In this document: piece by piece, positions 1-10,975 of the stretch
How positions within the stretch are numbered: position 1 is the first letter of the stretch
Layout of the letters: each line of letters starts with the position of its first letter
NCBI GenBank assembly: GCA_029224185.1
Contig: CM055192.1
Coordinates: 22,904,739-22,968,738, forward strand
Source: Karalla daura
Lineage: Eukaryota > Chordata > Actinopteri > Chaetodontiformes > Leiognathidae
Direction of reading: 5' to 3'
Length of the DNA: 64,000 bases
Notes under the pieces: generated by a model
The model's database searches: none
What the model was told of the DNA's origin: nothing
Seen by the model: only the letters and a program-made list of their open reading frames with translations
Made by a program: the position numbers and the translations under genes

Positions 1-1009
1 TACTGCTTTTTTTTTTTTAGATTAATTCACCTGTATTTATTTTATTGCCACGGGTGGGATTTCTGGTTCTCCTATGTATTTTGCCACCCAGTATTCACAG
101 ATTTTACACATCAAGATAAGTCTTCTTCTCAGCCACAAACCCATCAGTAATCATACCTATCTACCTAACTATCTCAGGCTACTGCATAATCTGCATCGAC
201 AAGCAAGTCCTTAAGACCTCCAGTAAGACCACAATCTTTACTGCCAACCATCAACTATTCTGTATTGTGTGCTTTGTCACACTTTTTTATGTCCATTGTT
301 CCGGTTGAATGAATCCCCTCTGCAGGCCTATGAATAGCACCTTTGTGCACTCGGAATAGTGCCATGTAAGTATAATGTACTATTATCTAACAGCCTAATC
401 TTGAGACCGGCAGCTACTGAGAGTCATCTCAGTCTGGACTTGTTGAACATGCAGGAGCCGCTGTCCTGAAGAATGCAGGAGCTCAATGACGTGAACGTGA
501 CGTTAATTTACCAGACTTCATTGAGTATGTTACAGTTTTAATCACGTCCTCTCTTTCGGATTTAGAAATAACTGAAGGTACCACTGAATCACTTGAGTAC
601 ACTGTGAAAAGCAATCAATTAAATCATCCAATACATTATCACCTGAAGTCTGCAGCAGTCTGCTGAAACCAGGGAATTCTCACATTCTGTGCCGAGCCAG
701 GTGGAACACGTTAATGGACCACATGCCTCATCACATTCAATCATATGTTCTCCATAACTTGTTGATAGAGTTGAACAAATTATTTCCACATGGACATGTG
801 GCTCATAAATATTACCATTTGGAGGGGGGGCACTTTGAGATACTGCAGTAAAAACATACTGTGAGAGATTTTATCAGTGACATTTGCTGCGCATATAGGA
901 AGGCTTAATGGCCTCGCTATTATCATAACTAATGTATCAGAGTCTGAGCAGTATTTATTCTACTGGCATACCTTCAACTGTACGTGATGGTTGGCTTTAA
1001 TGACTAAAT
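1..1009. other. Non-coding stretch, nothing recognised
   Basis: AT-rich sequence with no convincing ORF, splice-bounded exon or repeat. It may be part of the intron that would follow the ch25h-like first exon on the minus strand. I looked for the second and third histidine boxes of that family on the minus strand from here to 2487 and saw none. Confidence 0.5.
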
Positions 1010-1320
1010 GAAAATACATCCATCCTTTTCTTATCTCACCCACACCTCGTGTCTGTTTCCAGCAGACATACTGTAGGACACACACACACACATCATTCAC
1101 TCTCATACTTAACACACTAAACGAGATTTAGCATCAGATGGGGCTTGCATTCTTTTTGGATGTGGGAGGGAACCAGAGGACCCAGAGAAAGCCCACACAG
1201 ACTTAGATCTTCCTATGTGGAGATTATACAAACTCCACATAGAAAGAGCTTTGTTCTGACTGGGACGCGGGTCCTTCGTACTGTGAGGCTGTGTTATTCG
1301 CCACATCTGCTGTGTGGCCA
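1010..1320. repeat. Remnant of a teleost interspersed repeat (plot-type 'GGAGTACCCGGAGAGAACCCACGC' family)
   Basis: Order of segments matches a repeat seen throughout fish genomes: CATCCATCC start, then GGATGTGGGAGGGAACCAGA, GGACCCAGAGAAAGCCCAC, ACAAACTCCACATAGAAAG and ACTGTGAGGCTGTGTT. Heavily mutated and with no intact ORF. I recognise the consensus but cannot give a database family name with certainty. Confidence 0.6.
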
Positions 1321-1846
1321 AATGTACGATGAGAATGCTGTTTCCACCTCTGACTGATGGGACGAAGCATGATAGGCACAATTAGTGGAATATTAAGTAC
1401 TATAATATAGTTTTCTATTGCTTGACAGATTGTGTTATCTAGTTTTCAAAACTTCTAAGTATTTAAGATCCAAGATTCTAGATTTGTATTTGTATTATTC
1501 ATAAAAATGTATATGACAAGAAACAGGAAATGAATTGTAATTGAGACAGACTCAACTGTTCAAAAGAAGATACAAATATTAAAAACATAAGGATATGCCT
1601 GAATGTAAATATTTCAACTGTTAGCCATTATGTGTCTAGGATATTACACTTTTTGTACATTTTGTAAATTTTGGGTGGTGATTCTTAAATCTCCATCAGC
1701 TCTGGTTCCCCTGACTGCTAAAACGCACGGCTTACATTATTACTGGACTGGTCATATATGACATTTCCTAATACATTATTATTAATGTTCAACTATATAC
1801 ATTTTTAAGACTTATTATCATAACTATTGTCATAAATTATCAGGTG

Positions 1847-1997
<151 letters not shown>

Positions 1998-2491
1998 GGA
2001 CACCTTTGTAAACTGTCTTGAGTTAAGGTTTTGAACTTTAAGTAACATTGTACAATGGCAATAAAGAATCCTGACCCTGTTAGATAATTTAACAGATGCT
2101 AGATGATGTCTACAGATACATTTAGTCATTTGTCAGATGTTTGTTTATTTATTTACTTACTTATCTGAAGCCATTTACATGGGAGATTACATGGGTGGTT
2201 GTTTGTTGTGTGTGTATCAGTTTGGGTTTCTTGGGTACCAACTTTCTCCGGTGACACCAGCAGGAAAACAAGCTGATAAGATACAGGATGGATAGACACT
2301 TTTATAACTATGTGAAGTGTCTCAAGATTGCTGGCACTTAAAGTAAATTTGACTTCAATTGCGCAACGATAATCCCGCATCTGCACTCACATTTAATCAT
2401 TCTGTAGATGCTTTTATCCAACACTGAGACCACATCACGGTGTAGATCCCAGAGTAACAAAAACAGAGCCAGGTGTCCGCATCCTGCTCAC

Positions 2492-2940
2492 CTGTGCATG
2501 GAGAAGTGCCACAAGAAGAAGAGCATGTCGAAGAGCAGGAAACAGGCGAAGACCTCCACGAAGAGCTGCCAGCAGGTCGGAGCCAGCTCGGGCAGAGGGG
2601 AGCTGATCCTCAGGCTCTGGAGGAGCGCGGTGACCGGCAGCACGGTGCTCAGGTACCGGCCCAGCAGCCTCCACAGGCAGCGGGACCAGCGCAGAAGTCC
2701 CGGAGGAGGAGCCGAGCCCGAGTCGATCCTCCAGCCCCGGACCCGAGCACACAGCCCGGCCAGCAGGTCCAGCAGCAGGTACGGAGCAGACAGCAGGAGG
2801 TGCGTCAGGAAGGCGTAGGAAGCGGGCAGGTAAGGAGACAAGAGGATCTGCTGCTGCTCCGCTCTCACGTACTCCCACAGCCCCTGCAGGACAGGAGCTC
2901 CACCAGGAGGAGACTGAGCTGGGACAGAAGCGTTCATCAC
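2492..2940 (-). CDS. ch25hl: Cholesterol 25-hydroxylase-like protein, first coding exon (partial)
   Basis: Reads from ATG at 2940 (a second in-frame ATG is at 2937) for 149 codons plus two bases. Family role: ER-membrane di-iron sterol hydroxylases of the fatty-acid-hydroxylase superfamily convert cholesterol to 25-hydroxycholesterol. Seen here: an N-terminus beginning MMNASVPAQ and a W-E-Y-(V/I)R block; hydrophobic segments at about residues 32-60, 97-112 and 127-146; and the segment LLFDMLFFLWHFSMHR ending in the first histidine box (H-x3-H). The reading frame meets TGA right after the HR, but the sequence there is CAG|GTGAGC, a strong splice donor, so I end the exon at 2492. The remaining histidine boxes are not visible in 1-2487, so later exons lie outside the window or the gene is truncated. 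Mammalian CH25H is intronless, so this is either an intron-containing fish paralogue or a pseudogene. The exact paralogue (ch25h, ch25hl1, ch25hl2...) is not resolved. Confidence 0.75.
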
Positions 2941-2948
2941 GACTCCTT

Positions 2949-3959
2949 CATCACATCTGCCTCACAGAGGTCAACACTGTCCGGGATGGAGCCTCCTCCT
3001 CGTTCAGGGCTTTCAAAGACCGTGGTGCGCTTTTGGGGATCCTGAGCTGCTCCTCAGCTGGTTCCTCTGAGAAGAGAGGAGCCACTGCAGGAGTAGCAGC
3101 CCTGTCTCTTCTGTGGGAGGGGCTGGAGCTGCCGCCCCCACGATACACACACATGCACGTTTTTTCTTTTCAAAGTGAAAGTGAAGTGAAATCTAATGTC
3201 ATCATGAATGAATCATGTCCTGTTTCGGGACTTTCTGACTGATAGAATTGAAGGATGTTTTCTTAAGACCCCCTCCCTCGGAGATACGTGGGTCTAGGAT
3301 CTAGAGTTATCTTTTTGGTCCATATTCCTCGAATGGGGAACTTCTGGGAAATGAGGGGGAAGCCCAGGATTTAATCGATGTCCAGATGGCATCTCAGATT
3401 GAAAGGCAGGCGATTCCTTCCTATGGTTTCCTCGTCGTCCTTTTCATTCCGTGATGTCACTCTGAAAATGTTGAACAAATGTCTCATTTTCTCTGGAGCA
3501 GCTAGAGCATCGTTTCTCAGGCCTGCTCCTCAGGAGGAGAGGACAGAGCTCCACAACTTCAGCGCTGGAAGTTGTGGACTCTCTGGATGAAGAGTGGACA
3601 TGTGATGAGTCGATCATATTTGCTCTTCCCGACTTTATCAACACTATAAGAATTTCAGTGTACCTGGGCTGTCGACGTTGAAATGGTCCTACTCTCGTCA
3701 ACATTTAATACAAATGTGATATGCACTTAAAACCGTTTCAACACTTAATAAAATATAATGTTGTATTGTGAATTTGTATTTTATTATTCTCAAACGCCTG
3801 ACGTTAATAAAGAACCTATATATGTCGGACTTGCAATGTGAAGAGACCGTGATGCCATTATAGTCTGAAACAGCCCACAGTCCTTCATTGTCGAATGACA
3901 ATGTTTGGATTGCACATCACAACTGAAATGAGTGCGAAGACATGAAGCTTTCAAGTCAT
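2949..3959. repeat. Tandem segmental duplication, copy 1 (contains ch25h-like 5' flank)
   Basis: This stretch aligns by eye with 3969-4837. Shared landmarks in order: CACAGAGGTCAACACTGTCC; an ATCATG...TCATGTCCTGT block; TTTTCTTAAGACCCCCTCCC; TTGGTCCATATT..CCTCGAATGGGGA; CCAGGATTTAATC; TGAAAGG; GCTCCTCA.GAGGAGAGGACAG; GTTGATCAT/GTCGATCAT; AACACTTAATAAAAT; a block around 3840-3890 (GCAATGTGAAGA..CCGT); and GACATGAAGCTTTCAAGTCAT at the end. Copy 1 begins within about 10 bp of the ch25h-like ATG and so includes its presumed promoter and 5'UTR. Confidence 0.85.
3171..3192. promoter_or_regulatory. Interferon-response-like element (three AAGTGA hexamers) upstream of ch25h-like gene
   Basis: About 230-250 bp upstream of the ch25h-like ATG, the plus strand reads CAAAGTGAAAGTGAAGTG followed by AAAT. 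AAGTGA hexamers sit at 3173-3178, 3179-3184 and 3184-3189. AAGTGA repeats are the core of PRDI/IRF-binding elements, and GAAAnnGAAA is the ISRE core; the match here is close but not perfect. CH25H is an interferon-stimulated gene in vertebrates, which makes the placement plausible. Function is inferred. Confidence 0.4.
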
Positions 3960-3968
3960 CATGGCTCT

Positions 3969-4837
3969 CACATCACATCTTTCACAGAGGTCAACACTGT
4001 CCTTTTAAGTAAAATGTACAATTAATGTCATCATGTATGACTCATGTCCTGTCTCAGGGCTGTTTTCTTAAGACCCCCTCCCACGGAAACACGTGGGTGT
4101 AGGGTCAGAGCTTTATTTTTGGTCCATATTACCTCGAATGGGGACCTTTGAGGAAATGAGGGCAAAGTCCAGGATTTAATCTACGTTCAGAAGTCTTTGA
4201 TTGAAAGGTAAACGATTCCTCTCCAGGGTTCCCTCACCGTTCCATGACTTTCATCTGTAAAGGTTGAACACGTCTCATTTGCTCGGGTCAACAGGAGCTG
4301 TAAGTCTCGGCACCTGAGCTTTACCCCTCACATTCACATCTAGGGGAAATGGGGTCTCAAATTGACCGAAGCATGTACGTTTTTGGATAATGGGAAGAAA
4401 CTGGAGCACCTAGAGCATCATTTCTCAACCCTGCTCCTCAAGAGGAGAGGACAGAGCTCAGGGGAGCTCTGGAATTGGTGACCAAGGTGGATGATGTTAA
4501 GTCTATTCACTCTTATGAATGTGCAGTGTTGGAGAGGAAGTGGTGGACTCTGTGAGGAGTGTGGAGACGTGATAAGTTGATCATAAAAAGGTGACATGCA
4601 ATGTAAAAAGCTTCAACACTTAATAAAATGTAATGTTTTATTGTGAATTTTTATTGTATTATTCTGAAACACACCTGTCTTTAACAAAGAACCTATATAC
4701 ATCGGACTTGCAATGTGAAGAAACCGTAATGCCATTATAGTATGAAACAGCCCACAGTCCTTCATTGTCGAATGACCACATTTGGATTGCACATTCACAA
4801 GTGAAATGAGTGCAAAGACATGAAGCTTTCAAGTCAT
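3969..4837. repeat. Tandem segmental duplication, copy 2
   Basis: Diverged second copy of 2949-3959, nearly adjacent to it (about 9 bp gap). Relative to copy 1 it lacks the stretch holding the GC-rich promoter and the AAGTGA cluster. It keeps extra sequence near 4296-4410 that resembles the tail of a common fish interspersed repeat (TTACCCCTCACATTCACATC, then GGAGCACCTAGAGC). The lost or gained segments explain the shorter length of this copy. Confidence 0.8.
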
Positions 4838-4839
4838 TT

Positions 4840-5960
4840 TAAGTCTCAATGAGACTGTATGTTTTTTATCATTAAATCAACTGTTCACTGTAAAAGGCTA
4901 AAGGGACGAAGGTTGGACCAGTGCTGGGGAAACACCGTCACTGAAGATCTTTTGGGGTTTTTTTTGTGCCAAATTAAAATGCCAGAGCGTGTCTGCACGT
5001 CCTCATCCCAAGTGCACATGACCACATGGATCCCACATCAAACACAAATTTGTGTTTTCCAAATGACTCCCCACTCTTGATTGTGCCTCGTTACATTCTT
5101 GTGTTGATAAGAACGTAAAACAATAAAGCTGCCAAAACGGAGCCCAAAACTATGTCCACCAGAGAAACAGCTGGTGTTGCCCAAGACTGAGTCTCTTTTC
5201 AAAGTCTCACAGGACATGCACGAAATGGTTACCGTCACTCAATATGGTCAGCTTAGACATCGTTTCATATCGCATCGGTTTCTGAGAATAAAAAGTGACG
5301 TCATTACTTTCCTTTTCCATCTTGTCCAACATTTCAACCCCTTAACGCCACAGAGAAACAGCTCATTCAGAACCAAAATCACGAAAGAAGAGCAGCAGAT
5401 CCTCACTTCGAAGAAGCTGGAACCTGGACCAATTTGCTTGAAAAATAATTCACAATCATCAAAACACTTGATGACCGATCGATCGATCATTTCCGCTCCA
5501 AATCAGACACTGACAATCGCGCAAATCAAGTCTCCAAACATTCAGTGTAAAAAAAATAGAAGAAAAGAAACAAAAACAAAGTGCTACATATAAATACAGC
5601 AAAATGTGGTACAACCTCAAACAGCTGCAGGAATTCAATTATTCAATAGGTCCTCTGTGCTCAGAGGAAATATTACAAAAACATTAAAAAAAAGAAGAAA
5701 GCATGTGAGGGGTGTGATGACAGACGCCTGACAGGCAGCAGCGAGGACGCCGTACACTCATCGTCTCCCCCCTTCACTCTGCTGGGAAACACCTGCCCGG
5801 GGCCCGTACTCGTCAAGCACTTCTGACCAGGCGACCAGGGCCTGGGGGTCCTGACGTCAGCAGAGACGGCTCGACTCCTGCCTCGCTTCCTTATCTCACG
5901 TTCCTCTTTCTTCTCGGGCATTTACTGGAGTTACACAGCCGTTTCCTTGTTCCGCAGCAT
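4840..5960. other. Spacer between ch25h-like gene and erlin2
   Basis: No gene-like ORF. The 139-aa plus-strand and 80-aa minus-strand open frames at 5174-5593 and 5248-5490 overlap each other, lack recognisable domains and look like chance. Purine-rich A tracts occur at 5545-5580 and 5680-5700. The erlin2 3'UTR may extend into the right-hand part. Confidence 0.45.
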
Positions 5961-5969
5961 AACTCATCT

Positions 5970-6909
5970 TTTATTAAGCGGCTACATTGCTTTATGACAT
6001 TAAAAAGATTCCACTCATATACTATGCGCTTTTGCTGTTAAGCCCCGCCCCCTTCCCCACCCCTACCTAAACATTAACAGCAGGATGCTTCAACACCATA
6101 CATATTTTGACACCGATTCACGGACAAAGGTGTGTCTCCTCACACCTTCTAATGCTAGGGAGGGCGACCCGTCTCCCACAGCTTCCATGCTTACGCAACG
6201 ACTGAAAGCATTTAAAGGTAGTTAGAGAGTCACCGAGATAACGTTGGACCGATCACTCAGAGCTCAGACTCACTGCCTGACACCCACAGCTGACTGTCTG
6301 ATATCCTGGAGCCTGTGAGTCAGGCAGGACTTCAGCCTTTCACCGCATGTGAGGTAAAAGTGTGTCATGCCACAAAGACCTAAGGCGGCTATGTCAGAGT
6401 TTTCTCAAGATTTTCAATAAATTTGTAATTCATTACTAATCACTAGATTTCCTGTAACCTGACAATGATAGAGTCTTTTTCCCCTTCTTGTCTTGAGAGT
6501 CTTGGCGAGGCCGTTCACATGTAAACAGATTTTGAGACACACTTGGTGTCAGAGGAATTCCTTCAAATCGCTATTCTGTCCCATTCTTAATCTAGCGGTC
6601 GTTCCAACTAATGTGTCTGGGCGCTCTTCTGGTAAAGAGTGGCTCACCATTCCTGTGAGATGACCCTACAGCGGGCCGCTCGCTGAGGTCACAGTGATGC
6701 AGAAATGTTTGAGAGGTACGGGCCCGCTCAGCAGAGCTCCTCTGGCTCAGAGGGAGAGGCTTCCAGCCGGCCAGCCTGGGCCGGACTGCTGCCCTGCAGC
6801 ACCCGACCCCATCCACCCACACACACACCCACACACACATACAACCACACACACACCCCCCCGCTCCAGGGGAGGGGGCGGTCCTTGTGGCTTCCGACAA
6901 CTCTCTTTT
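5970..6909 (-). other. erlin2: Probable erlin2 3'UTR with AATAAA signal
   Basis: Downstream of the erlin2 stop codon (6910-6912, minus strand) the first clear AATAAA on the minus strand is at 5970-5975, giving a candidate 3'UTR of about 0.94 kb. It contains a (CA)n-rich stretch at 6815-6860. The 3' end is not proven; only the hexamer is seen. Confidence 0.4.
6815..6860. repeat. (CA)n-rich simple repeat in erlin2 3'UTR
   Basis: Interrupted CA/CCA repeat just downstream of the erlin2 stop on the minus strand. Confidence 0.85.
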
Positions 6910-9900
6910 CTAATCCACGTCCAGGAACTGCTCGCCAATTATGTCCATGGCTGCCGAGGCCTTGATGGAGCTCCCGGCAGGACCGGATTCCACGAACATC
7001 TGCGGGATGTCGTTCCCAAAGTAGATCTTGCTGTTGGCGGCGATGGCCTTGTACTTCATCAGCTGCAGGTACTCGGGCGTCAGCTTCAGCTGCGGGAGGG
7101 ACGACAGCAGCTCCAGTTACACAGGGATGTGGGAGCTCACATGCATATTCATGAGGTGGAGGCCGAGCGGACAGGAACAGGAGCTCTAGTCGTTGCATGT
7201 CATGCAGCCATGTTTACTCCAAGAGTCGGGAGATTAACAGATGAAGCGAAAGTTTTCAACTTTCACTGTTCAACTTTTCACCTTAGGAGTTGTTTTTTAG
7301 ATTTCCTGACAGTCATTCTACTTGCCTCTGCATTGCTTTTGCTACCTCACCTCAGAAGTCCTCTCAGATTTGAGCCTGAGGTGAAAGTTAAAATAAAAGT
7401 ATCTGATATCTGGAACTGTACATCTCACCGATCTGTCGCACACCTTTACGCTTTCATTGAGCGTACTGAACCATTGTGCTGTAGCCAACATGATATCATT
7501 AAGTGGTTGTATATCTCTGTAAGGTGCGTCCTCGGTCCTCTCTACCTTGTTGGCCTCGGCCGCCCTCTGAGCCGTGTAGAACTCTGCGTCCGCCTTGGCT
7601 TTCTGCCGGGCCAGGAAAGCACCATCTGTGGTTACCACACAAACAATGTCAACAGCAGCAGATCAGTGGACACAATCAAAAGAAAGCATATAGTCACGCA
7701 CACAGACTCTGGTGCTTTTAGAGAGGGACTGATAAGGGTGGGTGGGGGGGCATTTTGATCTGATCTTGTCTGGAAAAATAGAGAAATACAGACACTGACG
7801 ATACGTCTTATAACCTGCGAGACAACAATCCTGTACCAGAGCATGACAGTGGGAGCAGGCAGAGATTACCATCCCGACGCTCACCATTCTCTAGCACCAA
7901 AAGCCATACAATTGGTTGAGCACTTATGTGTTGTCATTGGCTGTTCTGATTGCAGGCCATTCTATGGATGAATGAGACATGGCGGTCAAGGACCCCCCCC
8001 CCCCCAGTGCATATAGGGCAGTGACATGGACTCTCCGCTCCATCACAGGACACATACATTAGACTTTATGCAGGAATTCTTTTCATTCTGATGATTGAAG
8101 TATTTCATGAGAGTAATTCATGACTTTTGGAAGGCAGAGCTTGTGTTGTGATTCATTATGATGCCACTGCATGGTTTTTACTTCACCTAACGACCTAAAC
8201 GCGTCTCCCATCCCTGGATACGAACCTTCGATTTGAGAGATCTTTTTCTCCGTTTCCTTCTCCATCACCTTCTGTCCGTACTTGATCTCCGCCACTTGTG
8301 CCACCTTCTCTGCCTCTGTAGGTCATGACAGGACGTCTGTTAGCGCGGCCTGCAGCTGGAGCGCTCAGCCACTCATTTCAGCGTTCTCACCTATCACAGC
8401 TTTGATCCGTTCGGTTTCCGCCTCCTTCTCCACCACCTTCTGGGTCTGCTGTGAGATGAGCAGCTTGGTCTTCTCACTCTCCCTGCCAACGTAGAGCACA
8501 GCGCGTACTTTTTAATCACGGTTTACCGAAAGATCCACCCCGCACACTTGTGTTTTCTCTCTCCACTTCTCTTCTCTTCAGGCCTCAACATGTGAGTGTG
8601 GAACACTTTTTTTCCAGGTGGATTAACCTGTTCTTTATCACATATCGATGCTCAGCAAAACACAAACATTATCATCAAATGCACTTCAATGATGTCATAC
8701 GTGGCAGTTCTTTGTTTGGCTTCTCAGAAGCTCCTAAATAAACGAGTTCCAAGTTGATATATCGAGCAGCACGCTTACAGGAAATCCTGGACTCATCATT
8801 TCTATTCTGGACTTGGATTTGCAGGCAACTGCTGCTCACTGATTGCGTGGCTGGGAGCAGATGTTGAAAAGCACCGTGAAGTGGACTGAGGTACCGTCTC
8901 TGCTCAGGACTGGACACTTTTATAGCCCTCTACATAAGAAAGTCTTCTTGGCAGCTCGTTCTGTTTTTTGTCTGGTTTTCTGCCATCATTTCCAAGACTA
9001 TGATACAGGGAGATACAAGTTTGAGCAGCTCCCTGGCAAAACTGCAGCCCGACCTTGGATAACAGTCAGGAGATGGACAGAAAGCCTGGCAAACTTTTTT
9101 GGAAACTTTGATCCAAGTCTGACTCAACGGCACGCTGACAAATCCTGAAACTGAAGGTCCTAGTTCAGCATAAGTTCTGTACAGTGAGATGATTTCTATA
9201 TTCACTCAATCCAAGATATGCAGCTTAAGGCAGGATATGACCTTTTCGGAAGGCTGCACTACTTAAACAACCACATCCAACCAAGTCTGTAGCCTGTGCA
9301 TTTGTCTGGCTGAAGTGAAACAACATGAGCACTGCCTTAAGGGATTTTCTTTTCTTCTGCGGCTTAAGGCTTATTTCCACTGGGACTTCCTTTGATTAGA
9401 TTTAAACTGCTGAGACCACATTCATTACTGAAGTCCAGCTGGATAAGCAACACCAATATCCAGTAATAACTCTCCCACTGAACATGTTCTAAACCTCCTA
9501 TCAGGACGAGACACAGCAATAATGTGCGGCCAAAAACACACAAACACTGCATTTGTCGGAGGGTTCAGTACTTGCAGAGGGTCCTGCTAAAATCAAGGCT
9601 GAGGAGTTCAAAAGTTGTGGAGGCTTCATAAGGAGGGAGAGATTCTGATTTCAGACGGGAGTGACATCCGGTGGCTGCCTCACCACTCCTGTTGGTGCCG
9701 GACTGAGTCCAGTTACTATAAGTGATGTCACCACTTTCCCGGATCACTGGAGCCAATGGATGCACGTTACAATAAAACACAGGAATGCACAGCACATCAC
9801 GCCAATGAAGATCAACCCCCAACAGACTAACAAAACGAAACTAACTAACTAGCTGAACAAAAAAACAAAAACAGATTCTTCAAAGGTGATGAGGCGAGGG

Positions 9901-10944
9901 CGGTAGCAGCAGAGACAAAGTGTCTGCAGGCAGAGGGAGGGAGCCAACTCAGACTTCCAGAGAGCGCCGCTAAGTGAGAAAGTGATTAACGGTGGGAAGG
10001 GGAACAATGAAACACGAGGTGACCCCTGTAGAGGGCACGCTTATCTACATCTGCCGGGAAGTGCTAGTGTTCAGACTGCAGCACAACCTTCAAATAAAGA
10101 CGCCTCGTGCCATGAAGCAGGCTACCTGTTACTGCTTCAGTACAGGTCCCTGTATTCCTCCCAGTGTGTTACTGCTTCAGTACAGGTGCCTGTATTCCTC
10201 CCAGTGTGTTACTGCTTCAGTACAGGTCCCTGTATTCCTCCCAGTGTGTTACTGGTTCAGTACAGGTCCCTGTATTCCTCCCAGTGTGTTACTGGTTCAG
10301 TACAGGTCCCTGTATTCCTCCCAGTGTGTTACTGGTTCAGTACAGGTCCCTGTATTCCTCCCAGTGTGTTACTGGTTCAGTACAGGTCCCTGTATTCCTC
10401 CCAGTGTGTTACTGGTTCAGTACAGGTCCCTGTATTCCTCCCAGTGTGTTACTGGTTCGGTACAGTTACCGCGTTGCAGCGGTTCGGTGCCACTCACATA
10501 TTCTGTGGAATCTGGAGTGAGGGCGTCACCTCGTGATGATCCTGGACTCAGACAAATGCAGTTGCAACTTCTCAGATTCCAGTGAATGAGGTAACGTTTA
10601 GGTAATGTTTACTGCCGACAGTGACTCATGCTTCTCCGCGCTTCCTAGAGCTGTGCTCCAGATTACTGAAGCTCCTCCATCTCCTTTCTTTACACACAAA
10701 GTTTTTTCACTAGCTGACATGAAACACCCCTATTTTTTGATGGACTTGGCAGCAGGAGTGGGATGAACATCAATTCCATCCATTTGGGGGAACAGTATAA
10801 ATAGACAAAAAGCAGGGTTAAGGGATCAGCACACATTCCTTTACGGGCAAAAAAAAGAAGACTCACATGAGCTCGTAGTTCCTGCGAATGCTCTCTGGGA
10901 TGTTGGGTTTCGTGACGCGGACCGCCTGTGGGCGAGCGAGGCAG

Positions 10945-10975
<31 letters not shown>

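Noticed and set aside
2408..3045. Plus-strand ORFs of 136 and 190 aa
   Set aside because: Antisense shadows of the GC-rich ch25h-like exon.
6694..7758. 354-aa plus-strand ORF, the second longest open frame
   Set aside because: It is antisense to the last two erlin2 coding exons and the intron between them; its sequence is His/Thr/Pro-rich from CA repeats and has no domain.
10129..10465. Possible CRISPR-like array
   Set aside because: Units are contiguous 40-bp tandem copies without unique spacers, in a vertebrate intron.
9982..10585. Three overlapping plus-strand ORFs of 118-197 aa with repeated motifs
   Set aside because: Product of the 40-bp minisatellite, whose unit length keeps all three frames open; it lies in an erlin2 intron.
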